Assembly (NCBI GenBank): GCA_021792655.1
Contig: JAJYUG010000007.1
Location: forward strand, 1 to 37,810
Source of the DNA: Thermoplasmata archaeon
GTDB taxonomy: Archaea > Thermoplasmatota > Thermoplasmata > Thermoplasmatales > Thermoplasmataceae
Length of the DNA: 37,810 bases
Reading direction: 5' to 3'
Shown: one piece after another, positions 1 through 9,532 of the stretch
How positions within the stretch are numbered: the first letter of the stretch is position 1
Layout: each line of letters starts with the position of its first letter
Position numbers and translations under genes: made by a program
Notes under the pieces: generated by a model
What the model saw: the letters and a program-made list of their open reading frames with translations, nothing else
Database searches by the model: none
What the model was told of the DNA's origin: nothing

Positions 1-72
1 ATTGTCATTTCTTGAATCAAATCATCTCTCGGAATTTGATAAAAAACAATTTATAGCAAAAAACTATGGTAA

Positions 73-897
73 ATGGCATTGAAAAACTGGGAATATCCCG
101 ATATTATATCCGGGCTTGTGAGGAAGGGGCAGCCATTTGTCGTCGCTACTGTGGTCAGGGTATCAGGGTCATCCATAGGTAAACCCGGCTTCAGGACCGT
201 GATCTCATCTGACGGAAAGATTCTATATGGAACACTGGGGGGAGCGTGCCCGGACTCTGCAATAATAGAGAAAGCTAAGCAGGTACTCGAGAGCGGGGAA
301 GCAAGGACAATCAAGGTTTTCCTTGAGAGCACAAAGGAAGCGCTTGAAGGGCTTGCAATAAACAGGGACGATGAGATACACGTCGAAACTTTCTGTGGCG
401 GGGTCATGGACATCTTCATGGAACCATTCATGCCATCGGATAGGCTTGTCATAATCGGCCAGGGTGGGAAAGACGACATAGAGAATGCACTGGTGAAACT
501 CGGAAAGATGGTTGATATGGAGGTCGTGGTGATTGATCCAAATCCCGTTCTGGACTCCAAGCCGGATGTTCTCGTGAATTCCATGAACAATCCCGTGGGT
601 GAGTTCAGGTTTTCCGCTGATGATTATATTGTGATCCTCACCAAGGGGGCAAGCGATATAGATGCTCTCGAGGCTTCATCGAAGTCAGGTGCCAGGTACA
701 TCGGAATGCTGGCCAGCAGGAAGAGAATCAAGGCGGACTTTGAAATAATCGAAGCAAAAGGGGTCTCGAGGCAGTTCATGGAGTCAATCCATGCGCCAAT
801 CGGTGTGGATATCGGTTCAGTCACGCCAGAGGAGATCGCCCTGAGCATAATTGCGCAGATAATTTCAGTCAGGCGCGCCCACCAACCAGCCAGCTGA
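73..897 (+). CDS. XdhC/CoxI family protein
   Basis: ORF 274 aa; N-terminal VATVVRVSGSSIGKPGFRTVISSDGKILYGTLGGAC and C-terminal Rossmann-like segment (LVIIGQGG...VVVIDPNP) and YIGMLASRKRIK match the XdhC/CoxI pattern. Confidence 0.88.
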   Translation: MALKNWEYPDIISGLVRKGQPFVVATVVRVSGSSIGKPGFRTVISSDGKILYGTLGGACPDSAIIEKAKQVLESGEARTIKVFLESTKEALEGLAINRDDEIHVETFCGGVMDIFMEPFMPSDRLVIIGQGGKDDIENALVKLGKMVDMEVVVIDPNPVLDSKPDVLVNSMNNPVGEFRFSADDYIVILTKGASDIDALEASSKSGARYIGMLASRKRIKADFEIIEAKGVSRQFMESIHAPIGVDIGSVTPEEIALSIIAQIISVRRAHQPAS

Positions 898-971
898 ATT
901 TATAGATGTAAAGGCCGACCGGATGCGTGGGATAAATATTCAGTTTAAGATTCCAGTAATATAAGGGATTA

Positions 972-1226
972 TCACTGGGAGTCTTTGCCCTTCAACCCCT
1001 TCTTTATTAATTTCATTTCTTTCTTCTTCTGCTTCATCTCTCCATTGTAGATTTTTTTCTGAAGCTTCTCCCTTTCTTTCAGCACTCTGCCCTCAAAGTA
1101 TTCCTTTCCACCAGCAACGGACCAGAAAACTCCTTCTATATCCTGTCCAGTCTTCTTTCCCATCTCTTCCATAACGTCAAGCACGCTTTTGTTTATTTTA
1201 ACCTGTATTTCAACGTCTTCAGCCAT
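972..1226 (-). CDS. hypothetical protein, small Lys-rich
   Basis: 84 aa ORF with ATG start in intergenic space; no recognised domain. Confidence 0.6.
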   Translation of the reverse strand: MAEDVEIQVKINKSVLDVMEEMGKKTGQDIEGVFWSVAGGKEYFEGRVLKEREKLQKKIYNGEMKQKKKEMKLIKKGLKGKDSQ

Positions 1227-1367
1227 ACAAATCTCCAGTTAAACATTAATTATCAGCTTATAATATTTTGCTGGCTATTTTTAGACAGACTTAATATTCT
1301 TTTCTGCTCGTTTCATTTTATTAGATCACCGGTGAAAGGTTTAACAACATCCTAAAAATCGGCCAGG

Positions 1368-1871
1368 GTGAGAACAGAGGACATTGAAAAGTCACAGGAA
1401 TACTTCACCTCAACGGTTGCCTTGGTTACCGCTAAGAGCAGAGAGGTAGCAAATGTAATGTCAGCTGAGTGGTCGCTCAGGGTGTCTCTTGATCCCTTCC
1501 TTATGGCAGTATTTGTCGGATACGAGAGAGGTACATACGACCTTATCAAAGAGTCTGGAGAGTATGGTCTGAGCTATTGCTCTGATCAGCAGGGAAATCT
1601 TGCACACGTAGCTGGAAATAATTCCGTCAGGGACGGGAGCAAATTTAAACTTGCGGATTTCAGGACATTCAAACCGAAACGCATCAATGCTCCGTTGATT
1701 GACGGGGCGATATCCAATTTCGAATGCAGAGTGATCGATGAATTCAAGGTTGGGGATCACGCTGCGTTCATTGGAGAGGTACTCACTGCCTACTATGATG
1801 ATTCAAAGAATCCCCTTGTATTCCACGGAGGTAAGTTTTTCCATCTAGGAAGGCAGATATCAAAATCATGA
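1368..1871 (+). CDS. flavin reductase-like domain protein (FMN-binding)
   Basis: 167 aa, GTG start; pattern VALVTAKSREVANVMSAEWSLRVSLDPFLMAVFVG...SGEYGLSYCSDQQGNLAHVAG...DHAAFIGEVL typical of flavoredoxin/flavin reductase-like proteins. Confidence 0.85.
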   Translation: MRTEDIEKSQEYFTSTVALVTAKSREVANVMSAEWSLRVSLDPFLMAVFVGYERGTYDLIKESGEYGLSYCSDQQGNLAHVAGNNSVRDGSKFKLADFRTFKPKRINAPLIDGAISNFECRVIDEFKVGDHAAFIGEVLTAYYDDSKNPLVFHGGKFFHLGRQISKS

Positions 1872-1949
1872 AAAATTTTTCTGATTACAGGTAAAATGCA
1901 TCCATCATCAGAGTCTTTTCCTGGAAAAGCTAAAGATGGCTGTAAGAGT

Positions 1950-2033
1950 GCGAGGGGAGGGATTTGAACCCACGAACCCCTAAGGGACAGAATCTTAAGT
2001 CCTGCACTTTTAGCCAAGCTTAGCTACCCTCGC
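1950..2033 (-). tRNA. tRNA-Leu(UAA)
   Basis: Reverse complement GCGAGGGTAGCTAAGCTTGGCTAAAAGTGCAGGACTTAAGATTCTGTCCCTTAGGGGTTCGTGGGTTCAAATCCCTCCCCTCGC: 7-bp acceptor stem GCGAGGG/CCCTCGC, anticodon loop CTTAAGA, class II variable arm, T-arm GGGTTCAAATCCC; no CCA encoded, no intron. Confidence 0.97.
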
Positions 2034-2853
2034 AGTGTATCGGTTTATAGTTCAGGAATATATTAAAAGTGCTGAAACTCGATGATTGATACGAAAGTGT
2101 CCTGTCTGGAGAATTGAATGTGGGAGAATAACTGATTAACTGGTAATGTAAATTTTTCCTGTAATACGCGTATATAGATTTATTATAAATCAAGTTAGGA
2201 ATTCTCAATGGGACTTTTTAATATTTTTTCCATACTTTGTAAATGAAGCCGATCAGATTGCCTTACTGATGAACAATATAAAAAATGATACTACCAGACT
2301 TCCAATTAGGACTATTAAAAATTCCTTAAGACTGACATGAGGGCCCTTCATTTCAATAAAATCATGCTTTGCAAGATAAGAATTTTTCCCCGGGAAAACG
2401 GCGAATTTTTAGCAGAACCACAGAGAAATTATTGAATATCAGCAGAGTCTGCAAAATTTTAACCCGTGCTAAGTTATGATGAGCCCATTCCTTGGTCAAA
2501 TCGTCGCAGGAAATCTTGACCTTTTTATTGAAAGAAATGGAATTAGGCAAATGTGACCTCCTCTCACAGCTTTCGCAGGTAGCCTCCCACTTCAAAGGTT
2601 GCTGGCGGAATCTCCATGGGCTCGAATTCCCCTCGGCCCGAAGGTACTCTGTCCCTCATGCTAAGCCATCTGACTACACGGATGCAGGAACGCATGAAGA
2701 AATATGCTATCTGACCTGTTTCACTTCTGTCTGCCAGCGGACAATGCCATGTGCTGAGAGAAATAATAAAGTCTCGCTCGCTTTCATCCACTCTCTTGCG
2801 ACAGGGGAATTCCTGCTCGCAAATGTTAAATTAAAAGTCTGCATAAAGAGGAT

Positions 2854-3129
2854 ATGGCTATTCCGGGAAATTTTCCAGATCAGGGTGAGCTGGTTGAGTT
2901 TGAGACTGATGACGAACCGAAGTGGGTAACTGTCAAGCTGAAAGATGGATCCGTTATACAGATAAAAATGGAAATTGTTGCCATAATGCGGAATGGCAAT
3001 GACGTCAACACGGGACTTCCGCTGTACATGGTCCAGGCCACAAACATTATTCGGGTACTAAAAGTTCCCAAGGAACTGATATCAAAGAAGAAGCAGGAAG
3101 AGAGCAAGGGCCAATCGCTATACAGGTAG
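2854..3129 (+). CDS. conserved-looking hypothetical protein
   Basis: 91 aa ORF with compact beta-rich composition (VTVKLKDGSVIQIKMEIVAIM...) in coding-like context. Confidence 0.6.
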   Translation: MAIPGNFPDQGELVEFETDDEPKWVTVKLKDGSVIQIKMEIVAIMRNGNDVNTGLPLYMVQATNIIRVLKVPKELISKKKQEESKGQSLYR

Positions 3130-3202
3130 TGATCCTGCAACCGGATAGCGCAACTCACTATTGATCAGAAATGATTTTTAATCACTTCGCCTTACTTTAA
3201 CT

Positions 3203-3595
3203 GTGGATTCAAGAGACCGGCAAATTCTCGAGATCCTGAGGCAGAACTCAAGATACACCAACACCGAGATAGGCAATATGATCGGTGTGTCAGAAGGGAC
3301 CGTAAGGAAAAGGATCGCTAGGATGATCTTCTCCCACACAATCAAGAAATTCACCGTTGAGACGTCAAATGACGGAGTAGACGGCATCGTGCTTGTCAGG
3401 GTAGACCTGAAGAAAGCACAGCATGTCATATCCGAGATCAAGAAAAAATATTCGGAGATCTACGAATTTTCAGGAAAGATAGATATTGCTGTGGGAATAC
3501 ATAGCACCAGCCTTTCTGAACTTAACAGCGCGGTTGACGCTATTCGAACGCTGGATGGAGTAAAGAGCACTGACACCCTCATACGCTTGACCTAG
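3203..3595 (+). CDS. Lrp/AsnC family transcriptional regulator
   Basis: 130 aa, GTG start; N-terminal HTH (DRQILEILRQNSRYTNTEIGNMIGVSEGTVRKRIARM) plus RAM-like C-terminal domain. Confidence 0.9.
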   Translation: MDSRDRQILEILRQNSRYTNTEIGNMIGVSEGTVRKRIARMIFSHTIKKFTVETSNDGVDGIVLVRVDLKKAQHVISEIKKKYSEIYEFSGKIDIAVGIHSTSLSELNSAVDAIRTLDGVKSTDTLIRLT

Positions 3596-3714
3596 ATAAT
3601 TTAAGGCTTCCCCAGGTTATTCTCTGGATCAAACTTCTCAAAAAGAGGCTCGTGCAAGTTACCCCGTGCGTTAATGTTAAATATGAAATCAATCTAATCA
3701 TTTGAGGGACTACA

Positions 3715-3990
3715 ATGGCTGAAGAAAACATAATATTCGTTGGGAAAAAACCAACAATGAACTACGTTCTGGCAGTTGTCACACAGTTCAACAGCAATAA
3801 CCTTGACAAAATCACGATCAAGGCCAGGGGAAAGGCAATAAGCAAGGCTGTTGATATAGCAGAGATAACCAGGCACAAATTTATCCAGACTGCTAAGTAC
3901 GACAAAATAAACCTCGAAACCGAAGTCCTGCAGGGTGAGCACGGAGAATCCAACGTCTCTTCAATCGAAATTACCCTCAAAAGACAGTAA
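3715..3990 (+). CDS. alba: DNA/RNA-binding protein Alba
   Basis: 91 aa; IFVGKKPTMNYVLAVVTQFNSNNLDKITIKARGKAISKAVDIAEITRHKF is the Alba core motif. Confidence 0.95.
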   Translation: MAEENIIFVGKKPTMNYVLAVVTQFNSNNLDKITIKARGKAISKAVDIAEITRHKFIQTAKYDKINLETEVLQGEHGESNVSSIEITLKRQ

Positions 3991-4080
3991 TAATATACTA
4001 TTTCTCCTATTTTGGTCCTTAGTATCTCTTTCTGCAAAGTGTTATATTTATTTTTGCCATATCCAAAGACTCTGGTTTAA

Positions 4081-5067
4081 ATGAAGGATTTCTATGAATG
4101 GCAGACCGGTCTGAGCGGGAAGATTGAGGAGGTGAACGAAACCCTCCTGAAGAACATCTATACAGAACAGGATGAACTTTATGAAATGTCAAGGTACACC
4201 ATTGACGCCGGCGGAAAGCGTTTCAGGCCCCTGCTTACAATCCTTTCTTTTGAAATCAGCTCAAGGGAGCCATACCAGAAAATCTTGGAACTATCAGCTG
4301 GCTATGAACTCATACACACTGCAAGCCTGATTCACGACGATATCATAGACGGGTCTTCACTGAGAAGAGGAAGGCCGACTGTAAATGCAAAATACGGGAT
4401 CAACGATGCAATTGTTGTCGGTGACTACCTTTTTGCAAAAGCCTATGAACTGGGGTCAAGATATGGTCCAGCCGTATCTAAGATAATGGCTGATGCAGCA
4501 AGCTTGCTGGCAGAAGGGCAGATACTAGAGGCTGTGAACCTTGCAAACCTCTCAATGAGCGAAGATACTTACTACGAGATTATCAAAAAGAAGACCGCCA
4601 TGTTTTTTTCTGCTTGTGCTCTTGGCGCTACCCAGGTGGCAGGGGCTGACCCGATGACAAGGAAAAACCTGACGGATTTCGCTTACAATCTGGGAATGGC
4701 ATTCCAGATTACCGATGACATAATAGACATCGTCGGGAACGAGCAGAAGATGGGCAAGCCGTCCTTTGTTGATCTCGAGCATAATGCGATCACACTTCCG
4801 GTCATAGTGGCACTGAAACAGGGGACTGCATCTGACAGTGCAAAATTACGCCAGATACTCACGGAAGGTTCAGTAAACGAGGACGATAAAGACATCATGA
4901 AGGATATACTCGTCAGGTCTGAGTCCATAGACTACTCCTTTTCCATAGCCAAGAAATATACTGAAAATGCGCTTAAATCCCTGCAGATGACCGACAGGTC
5001 AGCCGATCTGGATCTTCTTGTAGACCTTGCAACTATCGTTATAGACAGAATCAGCCAGCTGGAATAA
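4081..5067 (+). CDS. polyprenyl synthetase family protein (short-chain isoprenyl diphosphate / GGPP synthase-like)
   Basis: First Asp-rich motif LIHDDIIDGSSLRRGRPT and second FQITDDIIDIVG. Confidence 0.94.
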   Translation: MKDFYEWQTGLSGKIEEVNETLLKNIYTEQDELYEMSRYTIDAGGKRFRPLLTILSFEISSREPYQKILELSAGYELIHTASLIHDDIIDGSSLRRGRPTVNAKYGINDAIVVGDYLFAKAYELGSRYGPAVSKIMADAASLLAEGQILEAVNLANLSMSEDTYYEIIKKKTAMFFSACALGATQVAGADPMTRKNLTDFAYNLGMAFQITDDIIDIVGNEQKMGKPSFVDLEHNAITLPVIVALKQGTASDSAKLRQILTEGSVNEDDKDIMKDILVRSESIDYSFSIAKKYTENALKSLQMTDRSADLDLLVDLATIVIDRISQLE

Positions 5068-5157
5068 GTCGATGCTGACGGGCAAAATCAGGCCAATTCT
5101 ATCACCTGTTAAGCATCCAATAGTAAAGTAGAATTACGCAGGAACGATTACAAAGCT

Positions 5158-6705
5158 ATGTCAAATAGTGATAATTTCAGGAAAGCAGTTTTAAAAAAAC
5201 TCGGCCTTGCGGAGGAAAACTCCGGGGTATTTTCTGACCACTGGCACGAGTATAATGAAAAAGATGCAGTTGAGTCATACAGCCCAATAGACGGGAAACT
5301 CATAGCAGCCGCTTCATCAGCTTCCCCTGAAGACTATGAACAGGTTCTGAAACACTCCATAAAGGCATACCACGAATGGCTGAATATTCCAGCCCCAAAG
5401 CGCGGCGAGATAATAAGGGAAATCGGCAATGAACTGAGGAGACGCAAAGCCGACCTCGGAAACCTTGTAACGCTTGAGGTCGGAAAGACTGAGAGCGAGG
5501 GGCAGGGAGAGATACAGGAAATGATCGACGTAGCTGATTTCTCGGTGGGTCTATCCAGGCAGCTTTACGGGCTTACAATGACAAGTGAAAGGCCAAAACA
5601 CAGGCTTTATGAGCAGTGGGTTCCCATCGGCCCCATTGCCGTGGTCAGTTCCTTCAACTTTCCCTCGTCTGTGTGGTCATGGAACGCCTTTGTTGCTGCA
5701 GTAACCGGGGATACAGTGATATGGAAACCCTCATCAAAGGCGCCGCTTACTGCGATAGCGGTCATAAAGGTAATTTCCGGAGTGCTCGATCGACTCAAGG
5801 CTCCGCAGATCTTCTCTCTTTTAATTGGCGGCGGCTCCGTAATCGGTGACAGGATCGCCACCGATACACGCGTTTCTCTAGTTTCCTTTACAGGATCTAT
5901 TCCCGTTGGAAAGACCATAGCCGTGAAGGTCGCCGGCAGGTTTGGGAGGACAATCCTTGAGCTTGGCGGTAACAATGCAGCGATCGTATCGGACAAGTCA
6001 GATATGGATATGGCGCTCAAAGGTGTTGTATTCGGCTCCCTTGCAACGGCAGGACAGAGATGCACAAGCACCCGGAGAGTCATAGTGCAGGATAGCATAT
6101 ACGATGAATTTACGTCTCGTCTCAAAAAAGCTTACTCAACGGTCAAGATAGGGCCGCCGGATATGAAGGGAGTACTTGTCGGGCCGCTTATTGACAGCTC
6201 AGCTGTAGATACCTTCCTCTCAGCCATAGAAGAGGCAAAATCTGAAGGCGGTAGGCTGATCTACGGCGGAAATGTCAGGAAGATCGAAGGTTATGAGGGA
6301 GGGTTTTACGTTGATCCGGCTATAATAGAGGCAACTGAGCAGATGGATATTGTGAAGAAGGAAACCTTTGCCCCGATACTTTATGTCTTCAGGTACAAGG
6401 CAATGTCAGACGCCATAAGGATTCACAACTCTGTGCCCCAGGGTCTTTCATCTGCCATATTCACATATGATCTCAGGGAGGAGGAAATGTTCCTCGCTGC
6501 GACCGGATCGGACTGCGGGCTTGCCAATGTCAACACCAGTACAGCCGGAGCCGAAATCGGCGGGGCATTCGGTGGAGAAAAACAGACTGGTGGAGGACGG
6601 GAGAGTGGAAGTGATTCCTGGAAATCATATATGAGACGACAAACCGTGACGAAGAACTGGGGGAACGACATACCGCTTGCGCAGGACGTCAAATTTGATA
6701 TATGA
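5158..6705 (+). CDS. aldehyde dehydrogenase, ALDH7 (alpha-aminoadipic semialdehyde dehydrogenase)-like
   Basis: 515 aa; FTGSIPVGKTIAVKVAGRFGRTILELGGNNAAIVSD and catalytic Cys region TAGQRCTSTRR; C-terminal GGAFGGEKQTGGGRESGSDSWKSYMRRQT as in ALDH7 members. Confidence 0.9.
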   Translation: MSNSDNFRKAVLKKLGLAEENSGVFSDHWHEYNEKDAVESYSPIDGKLIAAASSASPEDYEQVLKHSIKAYHEWLNIPAPKRGEIIREIGNELRRRKADLGNLVTLEVGKTESEGQGEIQEMIDVADFSVGLSRQLYGLTMTSERPKHRLYEQWVPIGPIAVVSSFNFPSSVWSWNAFVAAVTGDTVIWKPSSKAPLTAIAVIKVISGVLDRLKAPQIFSLLIGGGSVIGDRIATDTRVSLVSFTGSIPVGKTIAVKVAGRFGRTILELGGNNAAIVSDKSDMDMALKGVVFGSLATAGQRCTSTRRVIVQDSIYDEFTSRLKKAYSTVKIGPPDMKGVLVGPLIDSSAVDTFLSAIEEAKSEGGRLIYGGNVRKIEGYEGGFYVDPAIIEATEQMDIVKKETFAPILYVFRYKAMSDAIRIHNSVPQGLSSAIFTYDLREEEMFLAATGSDCGLANVNTSTAGAEIGGAFGGEKQTGGGRESGSDSWKSYMRRQTVTKNWGNDIPLAQDVKFDI

Positions 6706-6764
6706 TTACTGGTAATACTTTTATCAATAATACTCTTTAATGTTTTCATAATACATTTTATAAC

Positions 6765-7586
6765 TTGGCGGCCAGGAACATTACAGAGATCAATTTCATC
6801 AAGTCATTCGAGCTTGTACCGAAGAAATCTTATGGATATCCGGAAGCAACGGATGCTCTCGACATGATGGAAGGAATATCAAATGTTATTACTGCACCGG
6901 AAAATCCCATGGGCATGCCCGGGATCGATCCGCTGATGGTTCTTTATGCTGCTACACACGGCAGGAACATAATACCGGTGCCCCACATTACACCACGCGA
7001 CAAGAACAAGCTCCACATTCATTCTCAGGTGCTCACTGGCATGAAATTCGGCATAAACCATTTCTTTGCCATCGGCGGAGATCCAATTCACAAGACGATG
7101 GAGTCGAGGGAAGTCAGGGAGCTCGATGTGGTTGGCCTCATCAGGGCAATCAAGGATAGCAAGGGGTACTCCAGGGACTTTTCCTCAAGCAGCGATGTTA
7201 TGGTAGGGTCATCATTCAATCCGTTCAGGGGTGCAGAGGAGGATATAGTCAACGCCAAGATTGGCGGTGGATCCGGGTTCTTCATAACACAGGCATTCTA
7301 CGATTCCTCACTCCTCAAGAGGGATTGGATCAGGAAAAGGAATTTCAAACTCATCGCCGGCTTCATGCCCATACAGAGGGAAAGCCAGATAGAATTCATG
7401 AAAAAGCTGGGGGCAAAGATACCGGAAGAGACAGAGAAGAGAATTCTTGGGGCACAGGATATGGTACAGGAATCATCAAGAATCATAAAGGAAATAGCTG
7501 ACGATCTTGAGGGTTACATAGACGGTATCCACATCATGCCCCTCGGAAAGAATAAGATAGCAAAGGACATTCTGGAGAGTTTTTAA
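6765..7586 (+). CDS. methylenetetrahydrofolate reductase-like protein
   Basis: 273 aa, TTG start; FELVPKK, ITAPENPMGMPGIDP, HITPRDKNK, NHFFAIGGDPIH, GFFITQAFYD, LIAGFMPI match the MTHFR TIM-barrel pattern. Confidence 0.85.
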   Translation: MAARNITEINFIKSFELVPKKSYGYPEATDALDMMEGISNVITAPENPMGMPGIDPLMVLYAATHGRNIIPVPHITPRDKNKLHIHSQVLTGMKFGINHFFAIGGDPIHKTMESREVRELDVVGLIRAIKDSKGYSRDFSSSSDVMVGSSFNPFRGAEEDIVNAKIGGGSGFFITQAFYDSSLLKRDWIRKRNFKLIAGFMPIQRESQIEFMKKLGAKIPEETEKRILGAQDMVQESSRIIKEIADDLEGYIDGIHIMPLGKNKIAKDILESF

Positions 7587-7587
7587 T

Positions 7588-8505
7588 ATGAAGATAGAGA
7601 CGCTTATTTATGGTATATATCCTAAGAGTGAAGAGCTTAGACGAAGCATCAGCAAGTATGAACGGGAGAAGATCGGGACACCTGAAATCGTAAAGGAGTT
7701 CGAAAAGGAGAAGAATGAACTCATAGAAAGGTTCAGTTCATCCGGAATCTCATATTTTTCAGATCCTGTATTGAACTGGTACGACATCTTCAGGCCATTC
7801 TCATTGATGTTCACCGGATTCGAGCTTGGACAGCTTACAAGATACAAGGAGACCAACACATTCTATCGTCTCCCGGTTGTACACGATGTGGGTGACAACA
7901 CAATCCTGTATGACAGGATCCTTGAAGGAAAGGAAAATCCGCCGGCTGACCTGTTTTCTTCATCAACAGCTAGTGGGCACCTGGCATTTTTCCCCGGCGC
8001 CCATAGCTTTTATGCAATGTCAGATATACGGAGAAATATTTCAGAAGAGGAGTTTTCAGCATTTGTTATAAAGAATTACATGCAGATAATGAAGAGATAC
8101 GGAATGAGAGGCGCAGTCATTTTTGACCCGGTGGAATACGGCGATGCTTCGCTGTCACCGCTGAATCCGTTGATAGAGAAATATCCCATTTACTTGGTCA
8201 CCACGGGAAAGCTATCAAAAAAGAACTTTGCAGGACTTAATGGAGATCTGGCCTCGATCATTTCAGACCAGATGCCTGGAAATATTAAGGTTGCCAGTGA
8301 AAACAGCAGGGTCCCCGGAATAAAGGCAATAGATGCCAGAAACACACTGATGGAATCAGCTGAAGAACTGAGACACCTGGTCTCCAGGATCGGTGAGGAT
8401 GCCCGCGTTGATAGGATCATAGTTGCAAATAGCGAGAGCTTTGATTTCCTGCCAAGGCAGATTGCAGACAGGAAGACAGAAGTAATGGCGGAACTGGGTG
8501 AGTGA
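7588..8505 (+). CDS. methionine synthase (MetE) N-terminal-domain-like protein
   Basis: 305 aa; YGIYPKSEELRR..., FDPVEYGD, C-terminal ESFDFLPRQIADRKTEVMAELGE typical of split archaeal MetE-like proteins; immediately upstream of a MetE C-terminal-like ORF. Confidence 0.75.
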   Translation: MKIETLIYGIYPKSEELRRSISKYEREKIGTPEIVKEFEKEKNELIERFSSSGISYFSDPVLNWYDIFRPFSLMFTGFELGQLTRYKETNTFYRLPVVHDVGDNTILYDRILEGKENPPADLFSSSTASGHLAFFPGAHSFYAMSDIRRNISEEEFSAFVIKNYMQIMKRYGMRGAVIFDPVEYGDASLSPLNPLIEKYPIYLVTTGKLSKKNFAGLNGDLASIISDQMPGNIKVASENSRVPGIKAIDARNTLMESAEELRHLVSRIGEDARVDRIIVANSESFDFLPRQIADRKTEVMAELGE

Positions 8506-9532
8506 TATGGCCGGAAAGAAACTTGAAACACAGGAAATAGGAAGCTTCAGGAAACCTGAATACCTCAGCAGGAAATTCCACACAGGCAGTGAGGGTGAGG
8601 TTGAGCCGCTCAAGGAAAGGGCAACTATTGAAACGCTTCAGCTCTTCAACAGAGCTGGCCTTGAGAATATAGGAGTTGGTGGAGAGATGTTCAGGTGGGA
8701 GATGTATGAGCATTTCGCCCAGTACATAACGGGCCTGAAGTTCTACGGTATGGTAAGATCCTTTGACAACAGGTATTACAAGAAGGGCAGCATTGTTTCT
8801 GAACTGCGCAGAACTTCAAGTCTTCACGGAGATGAGCTGGATTTCCTCCTGAGGAATTCGAAAGGAGAGATAAAGCTCCCCATAACCGGTCCTTACACAA
8901 TGATGGACTGGTCGTTCAATGAACACTATAAGGACAGGGACGAAGTGGCTGTGGCCTTCGGCAGAATACTGAACGAGGAGATACGGGACCTCAAGAAAAG
9001 ATGGGATATTGCCAGGCCAGGTGAAAAATTCCAGGTGCAGATCGATGAGCCTGCTACCACTACCCATCCTGCGGAAATGGATACAGTCGTTGAATCCATA
9101 AACAGGTCAGTGGAGGGGATAGGAGGGGCAGAATTTTCTCTGCACGTATGCTACAGCAAGGATTACCGTGTTCTATATGATCGCGTGCCTGAAATGAAGC
9201 TTCAGGGGCTGAACCTAGAATACGCTAACCGGGACAAGATTGTCACCGGGACAGGCGACTCCGATCGGCCCGGTTATAATGACATAAGATACTTCGCGGA
9301 GATCGAGGACAGAAAATTTCTCGGAGTCGGGGTAACGGATGTGCACATTGACGAGATCGAGCCAGTGGAAGTCATAGAGGACAGGATAAAATACGTTCTG
9401 GGCATAATCGATGATCCAGAAAGGATCAAGATTAATCCGGATTGCGGACTTAGGACAAGAAGCAGGGAGATCGGGTACGAGAAGCTCAGGAACATGGTAA
9501 TCGCCAGAGACCGTGTGGTGGAAAAACTCTAG
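8498..9532 (+). CDS. cobalamin-independent-type methionine synthase, catalytic (C-terminal) domain protein
   Basis: 344 aa; putative Zn ligands in SLHVCYSKDY (H-x-C), LNLEYANRD (E) and INPDCGLRTR (C); VGVTDVHIDEIEPVE; 8-nt overlap with the upstream gene. Confidence 0.9.
   Translation: MSDMAGKKLETQEIGSFRKPEYLSRKFHTGSEGEVEPLKERATIETLQLFNRAGLENIGVGGEMFRWEMYEHFAQYITGLKFYGMVRSFDNRYYKKGSIVSELRRTSSLHGDELDFLLRNSKGEIKLPITGPYTMMDWSFNEHYKDRDEVAVAFGRILNEEIRDLKKRWDIARPGEKFQVQIDEPATTTHPAEMDTVVESINRSVEGIGGAEFSLHVCYSKDYRVLYDRVPEMKLQGLNLEYANRDKIVTGTGDSDRPGYNDIRYFAEIEDRKFLGVGVTDVHIDEIEPVEVIEDRIKYVLGIIDDPERIKINPDCGLRTRSREIGYEKLRNMVIARDRVVEKL

Noticed and set aside
2492-2929. 145-aa plus-strand ORF in the track
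   Set aside because: No recognisable domain, atypical composition, overlaps the better-supported 2854-3129 gene; not called as CDS.
5607-6125. 172-aa minus ORF inside the aldehyde dehydrogenase (and similar antisense ORFs throughout)
   Set aside because: Antisense shadow ORFs of strongly supported genes; no protein-family features.
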